Positions 35,710-45,058 are shown, numbered from the stretch's first letter. The stretch: 64,000 nucleotides of DNA from Pontibacter rufus (GCF_015694705.1 NZ_JADQDR010000001.1:1-64000); one strand, 5' to 3'. Notes: generated by a model from the letters alone, not told the origin. Program-made: numbers and translations.

Positions 35710-36837
35710 TTAGACCGATTTTGCAGCATCCGCATAATGCACTTTCAGTAACATTGATTCCAGGGTAAGACCGGGCCCGAAGGCAAAGCTCAGCACGGGC
35801 TCATTTTTGTCTTTAATAGTCAAATCTGCCATCAGTTCCTTCAGTACAAACAGTACCGTGGCCGACGACATATTGCCAAACTCGCGCAGCACCTGGTAAG
35901 CAAATTTGTTGTTCTCGCGCGTTATGCCCAATTCTTGCTCAATTACCTCCAGTATGCGCCGTCCGCCGGGGTGTATGGCAAACAGACTAATTTCGTCAAT
36001 AGTCATTTTAAGCCCCTGCAGCAGCCGGTCGGTCAGCTCTTTGATGCCTTTTTTGATGAGATCAGGTACGTACGACGAGAGTGTCATTTCAAAGCCGGTG
36101 TCGCCGATGTGCCAGGCCATCTCGCGCTTACCGGCCGGTGCCAGGTCGCAGTGGAACGACTGCAATTCCAGACTCACTTCCGGGCATGGCGCTCCCTGCA
36201 TCAGCACGGCGGCGGCCCCATCGCCAAACAAGGCATTCGACACCAGGTGATCCTGCTCGGTATACTTCTGGAAATGGATGGTGCATATTTCGGTACAGAC
36301 CAGCATCACCCTGGCCGCCGGGTCAGCTTTGCAAATAGCATCGGCCAGCTTAATGGCGTTAAAAGCGGCATAGCAACCCATAAAATTCACAGCAGTGCGC
36401 TGCACGGTAGTTGGTAATCCGAGTCGTTCAACCAGCTCTATATCCAGGCCGGGCGCATACATGCCGGTGCAGCTCACTGTAATCAGGTGCGTCAGCTCAG
36501 AGAGGAGAGGGCCGGAAATCCGGGACAGGCAGTTTCGCACGGCTTCCTCCGAGAGGTCTACGGCGTAATGCCGGTATAAGTCCATGCGCTGCTGCACTGT
36601 CGGGAAAGGCTCCAGTGTAGGTGTGTTGGGAAAGAAAGTGAACTCACCATTTCGCCGGGTATAGTCTTCCAGTACGCTGTAGCGCTGGCCGATGCCTGAC
36701 ACGCGGTACAGGGCTTTCAGTTTGCGGGTGTCGCGCGCATCAAATTGCAGCGCCGCCGCCATAAAATCCGCAATCTGCATCTGCGGTACTTTGTGTGGCG
36801 GGTTGGCCGTGCCGATGGCGCATATGTAGCTCTTCAT
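35710..36837 (-). CDS. type III polyketide synthase (chalcone/stilbene-synthase-like)
   Basis: 375 residues with the thiolase-fold homodimer signature. The full catalytic triad is present: Cys123 in TVSCTGMYAPGLD, His289 in FAIHPGGRRILE and Asn322 in FGNMSSATVLF. GCYAAFNAIK and ALFGDGAAAVLM are family segments. It condenses malonyl-CoA onto an acyl-CoA or acyl-ACP starter, giving an alkylresorcinol or alkylpyrone in known bacterial relatives. The flanking methyltransferase and flavoprotein genes suggest a tailored phenolic lipid or quinone; this is inference. Confidence 0.93.
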   Translation of the reverse strand: MKSYICAIGTANPPHKVPQMQIADFMAAALQFDARDTRKLKALYRVSGIGQRYSVLEDYTRRNGEFTFFPNTPTLEPFPTVQQRMDLYRHYAVDLSEEAVRNCLSRISGPLLSELTHLITVSCTGMYAPGLDIELVERLGLPTTVQRTAVNFMGCYAAFNAIKLADAICKADPAARVMLVCTEICTIHFQKYTEQDHLVSNALFGDGAAAVLMQGAPCPEVSLELQSFHCDLAPAGKREMAWHIGDTGFEMTLSSYVPDLIKKGIKELTDRLLQGLKMTIDEISLFAIHPGGRRILEVIEQELGITRENNKFAYQVLREFGNMSSATVLFVLKELMADLTIKDKNEPVLSFAFGPGLTLESMLLKVHYADAAKSV

Positions 36838-37046
36838 ACCTGGTGTGTCGTGTTGCGTTGATTATGTTTCGGGGAAATGCAAGTAACTGATAAACCGCAA
36901 AAGTAAGCAATGGTTATATCGGAGAGATTGATTGTCGTCAGGCACCTTACACCTTAGCAGCGCTAAACACGAAATACGACAAACGAAACACCTTCCTAAC
37001 TACGCAAGCAACTGCTTATTAGATATAAGCAACGGCAGCAAGGCTG

Positions 37047-38159
37047 TCAGAAAGGGAGCCCATGGGTCTGGCGCATGATGAGGCGTACCGCCGGTGGCAT
37101 AAACCGCAAAGCGCCCACCGCCATTTCCGAAAGTATAGGGCTGCCGAAAAGCTGCTGCACGGTGCGGCCCACCCGCAGGCGGTTTTCAAACTGCTGCCGC
37201 CAGGCACGGCTGTAATTCTCTTCCAACTGCGGCCGGTTTCGGCCATTATCAAAGTAGCGCAGCACCTGCTCCGAGGCTATTTTACCCGAATGCATCGCCA
37301 TCGCCATGCCGTTGCCGCAAAGGGGCGTAATCATGCCTGCTGCGTCGCCGCACATCAGCATATGGTTTTCGATGCAGGTTTTGGTGGCGAACGATATCTC
37401 GTTTATCACTTCCGGCTGCCTGTACAAAAATTCTGCCTCTTCAAAAATATCGCGCAGGTGCGGGTTGCGGTATAGTATGGCCTGCTCCATACCTGGTATA
37501 CTGCCGTGCTTTCTTAAATTCCGGCGCGTAGTGAGATAACAGAAACAATAACGCCCGTTTTCGATGGCCGAGATGCCGGCATAACCATCCCTGAAATTGT
37601 GCAGCGCAATCAGGTCCTTCGGAAAATCATACTTGATATGGTACTTTACGCCAATATAAGGAGAGCGGGCCCGGAAGAAGCGGCGGTTTAGCTGGCGGTC
37701 AAGGTTGGCGCGTTTGCCGTATGCGCCGAGCACGACGCTGGCTTTCACCGTGTCGCCACCAGACAGCTGAAGCGCAAAAGCATCATCGGTAAAAGTTACC
37801 TCCTGTACCGTTTGCTGTAGTATAAAGCGTACACCCTGCTGCTGTGCCTGCTGGTAAAGGAAATTATCAAACGTATAGCGGCTGATGCCAAAGCCGCCCA
37901 GGTCTAGGGCAGCGTGCAGGGTACTGCCGGAAGGTGAACTGAGCATAAAGCGGTTGATATGTGCAGGTTGCAGTGTGGCCGGATCGGCGCCAAGCGTCCG
38001 CAGCCAGGGCAGCACTTCGTTAGATACATACTCGCCGCACACCCGATGAAAGGGGTATCGCTTTTTTTCGACCAGCACCACAGCACGGCCCGCCCTGGCC
38101 AATGCCATGGCGCTTACCAGCCCGGCCAGTCCACCGCCGATTATTGCTACATCAGTCAA
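37047..38159 (-). CDS. FAD-dependent oxidoreductase (geranylgeranyl-reductase type)
   Basis: 370 residues. The N-terminal FAD-binding motif is DVAIIGGGLAGLVSAMALA with VVLVEKK, then FHRVCGEYVSNEVLPWL, and the second FAD motif is MCGDAAGMITPLCGNGMAMA. This places it in the UbiH/GGR-like group. It is first in the cluster; 209 nt separate it from the PKS gene. In the analogous streptomycete srs operon a flavoprotein hydroxylates the alkylresorcinol ring. The same role here is inferred from context. Confidence 0.88.
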   Translation of the reverse strand: MTDVAIIGGGLAGLVSAMALARAGRAVVLVEKKRYPFHRVCGEYVSNEVLPWLRTLGADPATLQPAHINRFMLSSPSGSTLHAALDLGGFGISRYTFDNFLYQQAQQQGVRFILQQTVQEVTFTDDAFALQLSGGDTVKASVVLGAYGKRANLDRQLNRRFFRARSPYIGVKYHIKYDFPKDLIALHNFRDGYAGISAIENGRYCFCYLTTRRNLRKHGSIPGMEQAILYRNPHLRDIFEEAEFLYRQPEVINEISFATKTCIENHMLMCGDAAGMITPLCGNGMAMAMHSGKIASEQVLRYFDNGRNRPQLEENYSRAWRQQFENRLRVGRTVQQLFGSPILSEMAVGALRFMPPAVRLIMRQTHGLPF

Positions 38160-38450
38160 TATAAGTTTGATTTAGTTACGAAAAATGCGCAAAATTTATT
38201 TTTATATTTTGATGATTATTAATTTTGTGCTTTGCCGGGAAAAGTATCATTTTATACTTTAAAAATATTGTGGCTGGCACCTTCGTGCCTGTATTTGCTT
38301 TCTGACTTAATCTAATCTGAACAAAGGGCAGTGTAAGTTTATGAATTCCTTTGATTTATGCGGCATAAAGCATGAACAAATTACAGGCACAACCGTTTTA
38401 TAAATCAAACGACTCTTGTTTAATATTGAAAATGAATTTAAATACCTTAT
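38160..38450. other. intergenic region between divergent genes
   Basis: 291 AT-rich bases holding the divergent promoters of the flavoprotein gene and the small T9SS protein. No other element was recognised. Confidence 0.4.
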
Positions 38451-38831
38451 ATGAAACAATTTATACTTTCGGTGTGCATGTGTATGGCTGTGCTTACGGC
38501 AACAGCGCAGGCCCGGCCGCCTGTGGTGGGGCAGGTAACACAGGCAGATAAAGAAAAACCGCTCAGTGTAGAACAGGTAGACCAGGATATCTCTATTTAC
38601 CCTAACCCCAGTGAGGGCATATTTACTATTTCGGTTTCTAATTTAAGCGCTCATACAGCAGATTTACGCATCTTGAATGTAATTGGCAACGAAATCCTGC
38701 ACGAGAAACTGACGCGCGGCGAAGGGCAGTTTGCTAAAACCATAGACCTGAGTAACCTTGCAAAAGGCCTGTACTATGTGAAACTCGAAACGGACAACTT
38801 CAGCGCTGTCCGGCGGGTTATCATTAAATAA
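38451..38831 (+). CDS. minimal secreted protein with a T9SS type A sorting domain
   Basis: 126 residues. The signal peptide (about 1-19) is followed by a short linker and, from about 48 to the end, a complete type IX secretion C-terminal domain (ISIYPNPSEGIFTISVSN, LRILNVIGNEI, LAKGLYYVKLE, VRRVIIK). Cargo between the two signals is almost absent (about 25 residues). It could be a decoy, a competitor or a surface-exposed CTD. It ends at a good terminator and is transcribed alone. Confidence 0.85.
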   Translation: MKQFILSVCMCMAVLTATAQARPPVVGQVTQADKEKPLSVEQVDQDISIYPNPSEGIFTISVSNLSAHTADLRILNVIGNEILHEKLTRGEGQFAKTIDLSNLAKGLYYVKLETDNFSAVRRVIIK

Positions 38832-38851
38832 CTTAAAGCAGCTATTTTCAG

Positions 38852-38886
38852 GCGGCAGCTTCCGGTAAGGGGCTGCCGCTTTTTTG
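38852..38886 (+). terminator. terminator of the small T9SS gene
   Basis: GCGGCAGC (38852-38859) pairs with GCTGCCGC (38872-38879) and is followed by T7. Confidence 0.9.
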
Positions 38887-38992
38887 TTATACATGGCACA
38901 ACCCTTCTAATCCGGCCACCGCCATGCAGGCAACTTAAAGCAACCGCCATTTTATGGTTTGTTTGCATCCGGCAGGGCTCCGTGTGGCTGCT

Positions 38993-39343
38993 TTATTCTT
39001 CCGGCAGAATGGCCCTGGAGACATAACCCGTAAAGGCAGCAGTGTCTTTCCGGATACGTGCTTTTACAAAAATAGCATTCGAGGAGGTGTCCAGTACTTG
39101 TATAAGCTGGGTGGTATCGAAATGGACAAGCGGCATGCCTTCAAAACTGGGGCGGCTGTACAACTGGCCGTTGATAAGCGACCTGGTAACCAGCAGCACA
39201 TCGGCCGGCAACGGCGGCGCTACGCCTGCCTCACTGGCATCCGTTGCCGCCGAGCTGGTATACTCTGCAACATTCCTGTTCCGGTTGCAACTCACAGCCA
39301 GGGTTAAAGCGACAAGCATACTGGCAAGCAAAAGGACTTTCAT
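38993..39343 (-). CDS. small lipoprotein, SH3-like
   Basis: 116 residues starting MKVLLLASMLVALTLAVSC, with lipid Cys about residue 19. The mature part (LYSRPSFEGMPLVHFDTTQL, then IQVLDTSSNAIFVKARIRKD) alternates short strands like bacterial SH3 domains. No family name can be assigned. The true start is ATG 39343; a TTG three codons earlier is ignored. Confidence 0.7.
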   Translation of the reverse strand: MKVLLLASMLVALTLAVSCNRNRNVAEYTSSAATDASEAGVAPPLPADVLLVTRSLINGQLYSRPSFEGMPLVHFDTTQLIQVLDTSSNAIFVKARIRKDTAAFTGYVSRAILPEE

Positions 39344-39456
39344 GGGCAACAATTAGGTAGTTCCTTATATATAAATATAGGGGTGTGGCGTAAGAAAGTT
39401 GCAATTCTTTTGATAATGTTATGCAGAAAACAAGCAGGCGTACTTTAGCAGGTAAA

Positions 39457-39493
39457 CAAAAATGCCCTATACTTATAGTATAGGGCATTTTTG
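39457..39493 (-). terminator. terminator of tRNA-Arg
   Basis: Perfect 17-bp arms at 39457-39473 and 39477-39493 around a 3-nt loop, with T5 at the minus-strand end of the stem. It embeds TATACTT/AGTATA. It is 6 nt beyond the tRNA 3' end. Confidence 0.85.
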
Positions 39494-39499
39494 TTATAC

Positions 39500-39574
39500 T
39501 GGTGGCCCCGCCGCGAATCGAACGCGGATCTAAAGTTTAGGAAACTTCTATTCTATCCGTTGAACTACGGGGCC
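39500..39574 (-). tRNA. tRNA-Arg (anticodon CCT)
   Basis: Acceptor arm GGCCCCG with CGGGGCC, D-arm TAGTTCAACGGATAGAATA, anticodon stem GAAGT/ACTTT with loop TTCCTAA (CCT), and T-arm GTTCGATTC. The 3' CCA appears encoded (39500-39502), unlike the tRNA-Asn of this window. Confidence 0.94.
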
Positions 39575-39640
39575 AGGCATTTTGGCAGGCAAATCTACTT
39601 TATTTCTGCTTGCCAAGCAAATGCAGCGCCGCCCCCCTGG

Positions 39641-40840
39641 TTAATAAAACGCAATAGCAATTCCGAACGCGATAACCGTAAGTACCAGCCCCACCATAAA
39701 TATCGCATACGAAATGCGCAGCACCCTGTACTTGCGGTTCAGAACCTCACCCAGATAATAAATATCCGTGATCATGTTGTTGTAAAGCGATTTTTTGTCG
39801 CGCATGATTTCGTGCATGCCTTTTTGGAAATCTTCGAGGGGCAGCTTTGTAAAATTGCCGAAAAAGAGCAGGTTAACATTGCGGCTGTTGATCTTGTCTT
39901 TGTTCTTTCTTTTAAAAGACAAGCTTGTTACTTCGGGCTGCGCCGAGATGATGGCGAAAACCACCGAACCCAAAGCGGTCAGCAGCAGGGTGCCGACAGG
40001 TATGATAATAGAACGGTGCTGTGCAAAATCAGTACCTTGCGTCGAGGTTTTGGCGCTCAGGTAAGTAATAATCACGGAAAGGATAATGGCATTCAGGCTT
40101 ATCATCATGTTGGCCTTGTTGTCGGCAATGCTGCTGAGGTCCAGATGCGTTTTATAGGTATTGCGAAACATAGTTTCGATGCCGCGCTTGGGCTGGGCGA
40201 GCGTTTTGCGGCGGCTCTTGTCCCTTTTCTTCTTTTTATTTTCTTCTTTGCTGAGTCGTTTGCGCTGCTCCTGTATGTTCAGCCCTAACTGTGCGGCAAA
40301 TTTCTGCTGCGCCTGTACAGAGCTAAAAGAAGTAGAAAGCAGAAAATCCATCTGGAACTTAGCCCATTCCCGATCAGTAAAAAACAGGTCCAGGAAGATC
40401 TCCCACTCCACGCGGAGCAACTCGGCCGTGGCCGTAAAGATAGACTTCCCGATGTTGGACATGTCTGCATCTGCCAGCAGCTCCTGCAGTAATCCCTGTG
40501 GTTTTACGTCAGACTGGGTAGCTTCAATGCAACTGTTGATGCGGGCAATGCGCTCCTGCGGATAGCCGTGTGCCTGCAGCCATTCGGTGGCCAGCCGTTT
40601 GCTTTCTTCTTCGTGCCCTTTATAGGTGTTGATGTAACCGGTATCATGAAACCATGCCGCCAGTACCAAATCTTGCAACTCGTCTTGCGGCAGCTCACTC
40701 AGTTCGCCAAGCGCCTGCGCTTCTGTTACGGTTTCAAGTGTGTGCCTGTAATTATGGTAAACCATCTTTTTTGAGAGACGCTTTTTAAAAAGCTGCAAAA
40801 CGTACTCACCGGCTTCCTCAATTATTGTTGGTTCTTGCAT
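39641..40840 (-). CDS. HD domain-Pycsar-type transmembrane effector fusion
   Basis: 399 residues. The N-terminal HD phosphohydrolase (about 10-190) keeps the metal ligands in YHNYRHTLETV, AAWFHDTGYIN and ADADMSNIGKS. A highly basic linker (KRLSKEENKKKKRDKSRRKT, about 215-235) follows. The C-terminal domain (about 245-399) has SIADNKANMMISLNAIILSV and three to four membrane helices, as in the Pycsar TM effector family (DUF5706). Such TM modules disrupt membranes on cNMP binding. No PycC cyclase is adjacent. The start at MQEPTIIEE (40840) is chosen over an open 37-codon extension. Confidence 0.85.
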   Translation of the reverse strand: MQEPTIIEEAGEYVLQLFKKRLSKKMVYHNYRHTLETVTEAQALGELSELPQDELQDLVLAAWFHDTGYINTYKGHEEESKRLATEWLQAHGYPQERIARINSCIEATQSDVKPQGLLQELLADADMSNIGKSIFTATAELLRVEWEIFLDLFFTDREWAKFQMDFLLSTSFSSVQAQQKFAAQLGLNIQEQRKRLSKEENKKKKRDKSRRKTLAQPKRGIETMFRNTYKTHLDLSSIADNKANMMISLNAIILSVIITYLSAKTSTQGTDFAQHRSIIIPVGTLLLTALGSVVFAIISAQPEVTSLSFKRKNKDKINSRNVNLLFFGNFTKLPLEDFQKGMHEIMRDKKSLYNNMITDIYYLGEVLNRKYRVLRISYAIFMVGLVLTVIAFGIAIAFY

Positions 40841-41212
40841 AGGGCTAAATATTCTGTGGCGGAACTGTAAATGATGCGCAGAGCGCATCAGGTAAAAACA
40901 GGCGTACACCTGTAACAGGCGGTTACGGGAACAGCAGTTTTTTGTTAGCAAACTGACCTGCTATACGCGTAGCACCCGCCTGCTGACCAGTCAACAACAA
41001 ATTTTGTTTCCTCTCGTTATCAAATTCAGTCCTGCCTGCCTGCTGTGGCATCGCATCTGCAGAGCAACGAGGCGGTGGACGAACAGCCCCGGTAACCCGC
41101 TGCGTAAACCTGCCTGCACTGTGGCGCATCCACCTACAAACGCCATGTTCTTCGGCTATCGCTGCCACACATGCCGCACCGGCAGGATAGTTTCGTATAC
41201 AATAACGTAACT
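40841..41212. other. intergenic gap between divergent genes
   Basis: 372 bases between the HD-Pycsar gene (minus) and the large outer-membrane lipoprotein gene (plus). It should hold both promoters. No coding frame or repeat was recognised. Confidence 0.4.
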
Positions 41213-44200
41213 ATGAAAGAAAATTATACCCTGAAAACGTTTCTGATTAACCCCGTAGTACTGCTGCTGCTAATGCTGCTCCTGAATGGCTGTGTGAACA
41301 CAAGCCCATACTACAGCCCGCAGGCAGCCGATTGGGAACAATCCAAGCCTGACCCAAACAGCAAACTGCTTTACACGGTGTTCCTGATCGGCGACGTGGG
41401 AGAACCCAGCATAGACAGCACACAGGAACCAACCCTGAAGCTGCTGCAGCAGCAGATGAACGCAGTGGGGGAGCAAAGTGCCACCATTTACCTGGGCGAT
41501 AATGTGTATTACAACGGCCTGCCGGAGCCCGATGCATTTGACAGGGAAGTATCGGAGGCGCGCATGAACGAGCAGCTCGATATCCTGAAAGGCTACCCCG
41601 GCGAAACATACATGATAGCCGGTAACCACGACTGGAATCACAGCGGCCGCGGCGGCCTGGAAGCTGTGATGCGGGAACAGAACTATGTGAACGCATACCT
41701 TGAGAAGAAGAATATTGTGGTAGGCAACGATTACTACGTACCCGGCAACGGCTGCCCCGGGCCTTATGAAGTAAGGCTAAGCGACAACCTGGTGCTGATA
41801 GCCGTGGATTCTGAGTGGTGGCTGTTTCCTTTTAACAGGCCGTACGGCAACAACAGCAGTTGCGGCGCTACCACCGAGGCTGATTTCCTGGTAAAACTGG
41901 AAGACATTATCGAGAAAAACCAGGGCAGCGACATTTTGGTAGTAGCCCACCATCCGCTGAAGAGCAGGGGCGCGCACGGGGGCTTCTTTACGCTGAAAGA
42001 TCATATTTTCCCGCTTACCATGCTTCGCGACTGGATGTACCTGCCCCTGCCCGTCATCGGTTCCATTTATCCTTTTGCCCGCAAGTATGGCGGCATTCTG
42101 GAGGACATTCCCCACCCGCGCTACCAGGCTTACATCGAGGGGCTGCTCAATATCTTTAACAAGTATGATAATATTACGTATGCCGCCGGCCATGAGCACG
42201 CGCTGGAGTATTTTAAGCATGGCGATACACCGCTGATCGTGAGTGGATCCGGCAGCAAAAACCAGTACGTAAAGCCGGGCGGCGATGCCTTGTATGCGCA
42301 GCGTATACAGGGCCACGTGAAACTGCTGTATTACGATAACGGCCAGGTATGGGCAGAATACTGGGTGCCTGTTGGCGATGGCTCGACCGGCAAGGTTACG
42401 TACCGCACCCTGTTGTACAACAAAAAGCCGGGTAAAGAAAAGCCTCCCGTGCAGGATAAAACCAATTATGCCGACAGCACCATCACCATTGCGGCCAACA
42501 CGGCGTATGAGGCAGGTGCAATACAAAATGCTTTGCTGGGCGACCACTACCGCCAGGAGTGGGCCACGCCCGTAGAGGTGCCGCTGCTGGACATGAAGAA
42601 TGCTTTTGGCGGGCTTACGCCATACCAGAAAGGCGGCGGCAAGCAGACCACCACCCTGAAGGTGCGCAACCCTGATGCCCGCGAATTTAAGCTCCGCAGT
42701 ATAAATAAAAATAATTCGATGGTGCTGCCGGAGTATCTCCGCAGAACAGCGGCGCGTAACCTGCTTCAGGATCAGGTATCGGCTCAGCACCCGTACGGCG
42801 CCCTGGTGGTACCTGATCTGGCTGATGCGGCCGGCGTGTTCCATACTAATCCCCAACTGGTATACATCCCCAATACGTCTTACCTGCGCCAGTACAAAGA
42901 TGAATTTGGCAACACCTTGGCCTTGCTGGAGGAAGATCCGGATGAGAACCATGAGGATGTCGCCAGCCTGGGTAATGCCACCAACCTGGTGGGTACCGAT
43001 AAAGTGCTGAGCGAGCTGAAAGAAGACAACGACAACGAAGTAGACGAGCGGGAGTTTGCGCGCGCGCGCCTGCTGGACATGCTCATCGGCGACTGGGACC
43101 GGCATGAGGGGCAGTGGCGCTGGGTAGAGGATGAAAAAGAAGGCAAAGGGGATCGCTACATTCCCGTGCCTGTAGACCGCGATCAGGCCTTCTTTAAAGC
43201 AGACGGCATCCTGCCCTGGCTGGCCACGCGCAAATGGGGTGTGCGCAATGTGCAGAACTTCGGCTACGATTACAGCGATATCGTAGGCCTGAACCTGAGC
43301 GCGCTCTCCCTGGACCGTACCTTCAGTTCCAGCCTTACGCGGCAGGACTGGGTAGAAATTGCCCGCGACATCAAAACAAACATGACGGATGCCGTGATAG
43401 AGAAAGCTGTAGCGCAATTACCGGAAAATATACGTGCTGTATCAGGGCCTGAACTGATTGCCAAACTTAAGTCGCGGCGCGACAAACTGCCCCGGGCGGC
43501 GGAACAATACTACGAGCGCCTGGCCAAGGCAGTAGATGTGGCCGGCAGCGACAAACACGAACGCTTTATTGTGGAACGCCTCAATGATGACGAAACGCGG
43601 CTAACGGTGTATAAAACCTCGAAAGAAGGCGAGATATTGGACTCACTCTATCAGCGCATCTTTTATACAAACGAAACAGAAGAGTTGCGGCTGTATGGCC
43701 TGGGCGGTGAAGATGAGTTTAAGGTTACCGGCTCTGTTGATAAAGGTATACGGGTACGGATAATAGGCGGCGGCGACGAAGACCTGATTGTGGACAACTC
43801 GGAGGTAAGCGGGCCCGGCAAGTATACAGTGGTGTATGATACTGAAACCGGCAACAGGTTTGACTTCGGGCCCGAAACAAAAGACGAAACATCTTTTAAA
43901 GAAGAGGTAAACGTTTACGACCGCGACAACTACAAAATCCCGTATGTGGGCCCACGCTTATCCTTAGAGTATAACGAAGATGACGGCTTGTTTGCAGGCG
44001 CCGGTATACTTGCCCGCACACAGGGCTTCCGGAAACAACCTTATGCCGCACAGCACCTGCTGGAAGCCAATTACGCATTCCGCACAAAATCATACAATGT
44101 GCATTATGCAGGCGATTTGCGCCAGGTGCTGGGGCCATGGAGCATTCTGCTGGATGGCCGCATGCAGGGGCCCCACTACCGGCGCAACTTCTACGGGCTG

Positions 44201-45028
44201 GGCAACGAAACCGTGCAGAACCCCGCGCAGGATGATGCCTACTACCAGGTGCAATACGAGCGCCTGCAGCTGAGTACCATGTTTTATAAAGATCTGACTT
44301 CCTTCCTCAAAGCCGGCATTGGCCCCACCTACGATCGCTTTAAAGTAACAGGGCCTGCCGGCGAGAGCTTCCTGGTAAATGAAGCCCGCGCTGGCAGGCT
44401 GGAGCCCGGCCTTATAGATGCCGGCAGCGGTGCGTTTAATGCGCAGCATTACCTGGGTGTGGCATTGTTTGCGAATATGGATGTGCTGGAAAGTACCGAT
44501 GAGGCCAATCCCCGGATAGGTATGCGCTGGCACAACAGCATCAGTTTTAACAAGCAACTGGGCGGTGGTAATCTGAATTATACAAACCTCAGCTCCGCCT
44601 TCAGCTTTTATCTTACGCCCAATTTTCCGTTTCAGCTTACGTGGGCCGGCCGCATCGGGGCATCACACAATTTTGGCGACTTCCGGTTTTACCAGGCCAG
44701 CACCCTGGGCGGCACCGACAACCTGCGCGGATACCGCCGCACACGGCTGGCGGGCCGCTCGGCTCTGTATGCCAACATAGATGCACGCGTAGAGCTGTTT
44801 AACTTTAACTTATACCTGACGCCTGCTGAATTTGGTGTGCTCGGGCTCTACGATGTCGGCGGTGTGTACAATGATAATGATCCCCGTGAGCACTTTTTCC
44901 GTAGCCTGCATACAAGTTATGGCGCCGGCATCTGGACGGAATTGCTGCAACGCAACGTGGTGTCGCTGACCTATGCCGTAGGCGATTATGACAAGCTCTG
45001 GACACTGAACTTTGGCTTCTTATTTTAA
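41213..45028 (+). CDS. metallophosphoesterase / kinase-like / outer-membrane barrel lipoprotein
   Basis: 1271 residues; the lipoprotein signal ends LLMLLLNGC. Residues about 55-400 are a calcineurin-like metallophosphoesterase: Asp61 in IGDVG, Asp96-Asn97 in LGDNVYYNG, GNHDW at 137-141, then VAHHPL and AGHEHAL. Residues about 460-700 look like a protein-kinase-like fold: glycine-rich YQKGGGKQTTTLK (473-478), a candidate Lys499 in RSINK, catalytic-loop-like IGDWDRHEGQW (Asp627-His631), and metal-loop-like PVDRDQAF (Asp655-Phe660). Residues about 900-1271 are an Omp85/TamA-like beta-barrel ending FGFLF. An outer-membrane location is likely. It starts at ATG 41213 (a 14-codon extension upstream is ignored). 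A DUF6268 barrel follows 30 nt downstream. Confidence 0.85.
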   Translation: MKENYTLKTFLINPVVLLLLMLLLNGCVNTSPYYSPQAADWEQSKPDPNSKLLYTVFLIGDVGEPSIDSTQEPTLKLLQQQMNAVGEQSATIYLGDNVYYNGLPEPDAFDREVSEARMNEQLDILKGYPGETYMIAGNHDWNHSGRGGLEAVMREQNYVNAYLEKKNIVVGNDYYVPGNGCPGPYEVRLSDNLVLIAVDSEWWLFPFNRPYGNNSSCGATTEADFLVKLEDIIEKNQGSDILVVAHHPLKSRGAHGGFFTLKDHIFPLTMLRDWMYLPLPVIGSIYPFARKYGGILEDIPHPRYQAYIEGLLNIFNKYDNITYAAGHEHALEYFKHGDTPLIVSGSGSKNQYVKPGGDALYAQRIQGHVKLLYYDNGQVWAEYWVPVGDGSTGKVTYRTLLYNKKPGKEKPPVQDKTNYADSTITIAANTAYEAGAIQNALLGDHYRQEWATPVEVPLLDMKNAFGGLTPYQKGGGKQTTTLKVRNPDAREFKLRSINKNNSMVLPEYLRRTAARNLLQDQVSAQHPYGALVVPDLADAAGVFHTNPQLVYIPNTSYLRQYKDEFGNTLALLEEDPDENHEDVASLGNATNLVGTDKVLSELKEDNDNEVDEREFARARLLDMLIGDWDRHEGQWRWVEDEKEGKGDRYIPVPVDRDQAFFKADGILPWLATRKWGVRNVQNFGYDYSDIVGLNLSALSLDRTFSSSLTRQDWVEIARDIKTNMTDAVIEKAVAQLPENIRAVSGPELIAKLKSRRDKLPRAAEQYYERLAKAVDVAGSDKHERFIVERLNDDETRLTVYKTSKEGEILDSLYQRIFYTNETEELRLYGLGGEDEFKVTGSVDKGIRVRIIGGGDEDLIVDNSEVSGPGKYTVVYDTETGNRFDFGPETKDETSFKEEVNVYDRDNYKIPYVGPRLSLEYNEDDGLFAGAGILARTQGFRKQPYAAQHLLEANYAFRTKSYNVHYAGDLRQVLGPWSILLDGRMQGPHYRRNFYGLGNETVQNPAQDDAYYQVQYERLQLSTMFYKDLTSFLKAGIGPTYDRFKVTGPAGESFLVNEARAGRLEPGLIDAGSGAFNAQHYLGVALFANMDVLESTDEANPRIGMRWHNSISFNKQLGGGNLNYTNLSSAFSFYLTPNFPFQLTWAGRIGASHNFGDFRFYQASTLGGTDNLRGYRRTRLAGRSALYANIDARVELFNFNLYLTPAEFGVLGLYDVGGVYNDNDPREHFFRSLHTSYGAGIWTELLQRNVVSLTYAVGDYDKLWTLNFGFLF

Positions 45029-45058
45029 GGAAACGCACTTATACTTAATCTTACCTCT

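Noticed and set aside
41777..43417. Long minus-strand open frame (546 codons)
   Set aside because: Antisense shadow of the phosphoesterase/kinase-like gene; no domain, and the opposite strand carries unmistakable motifs.
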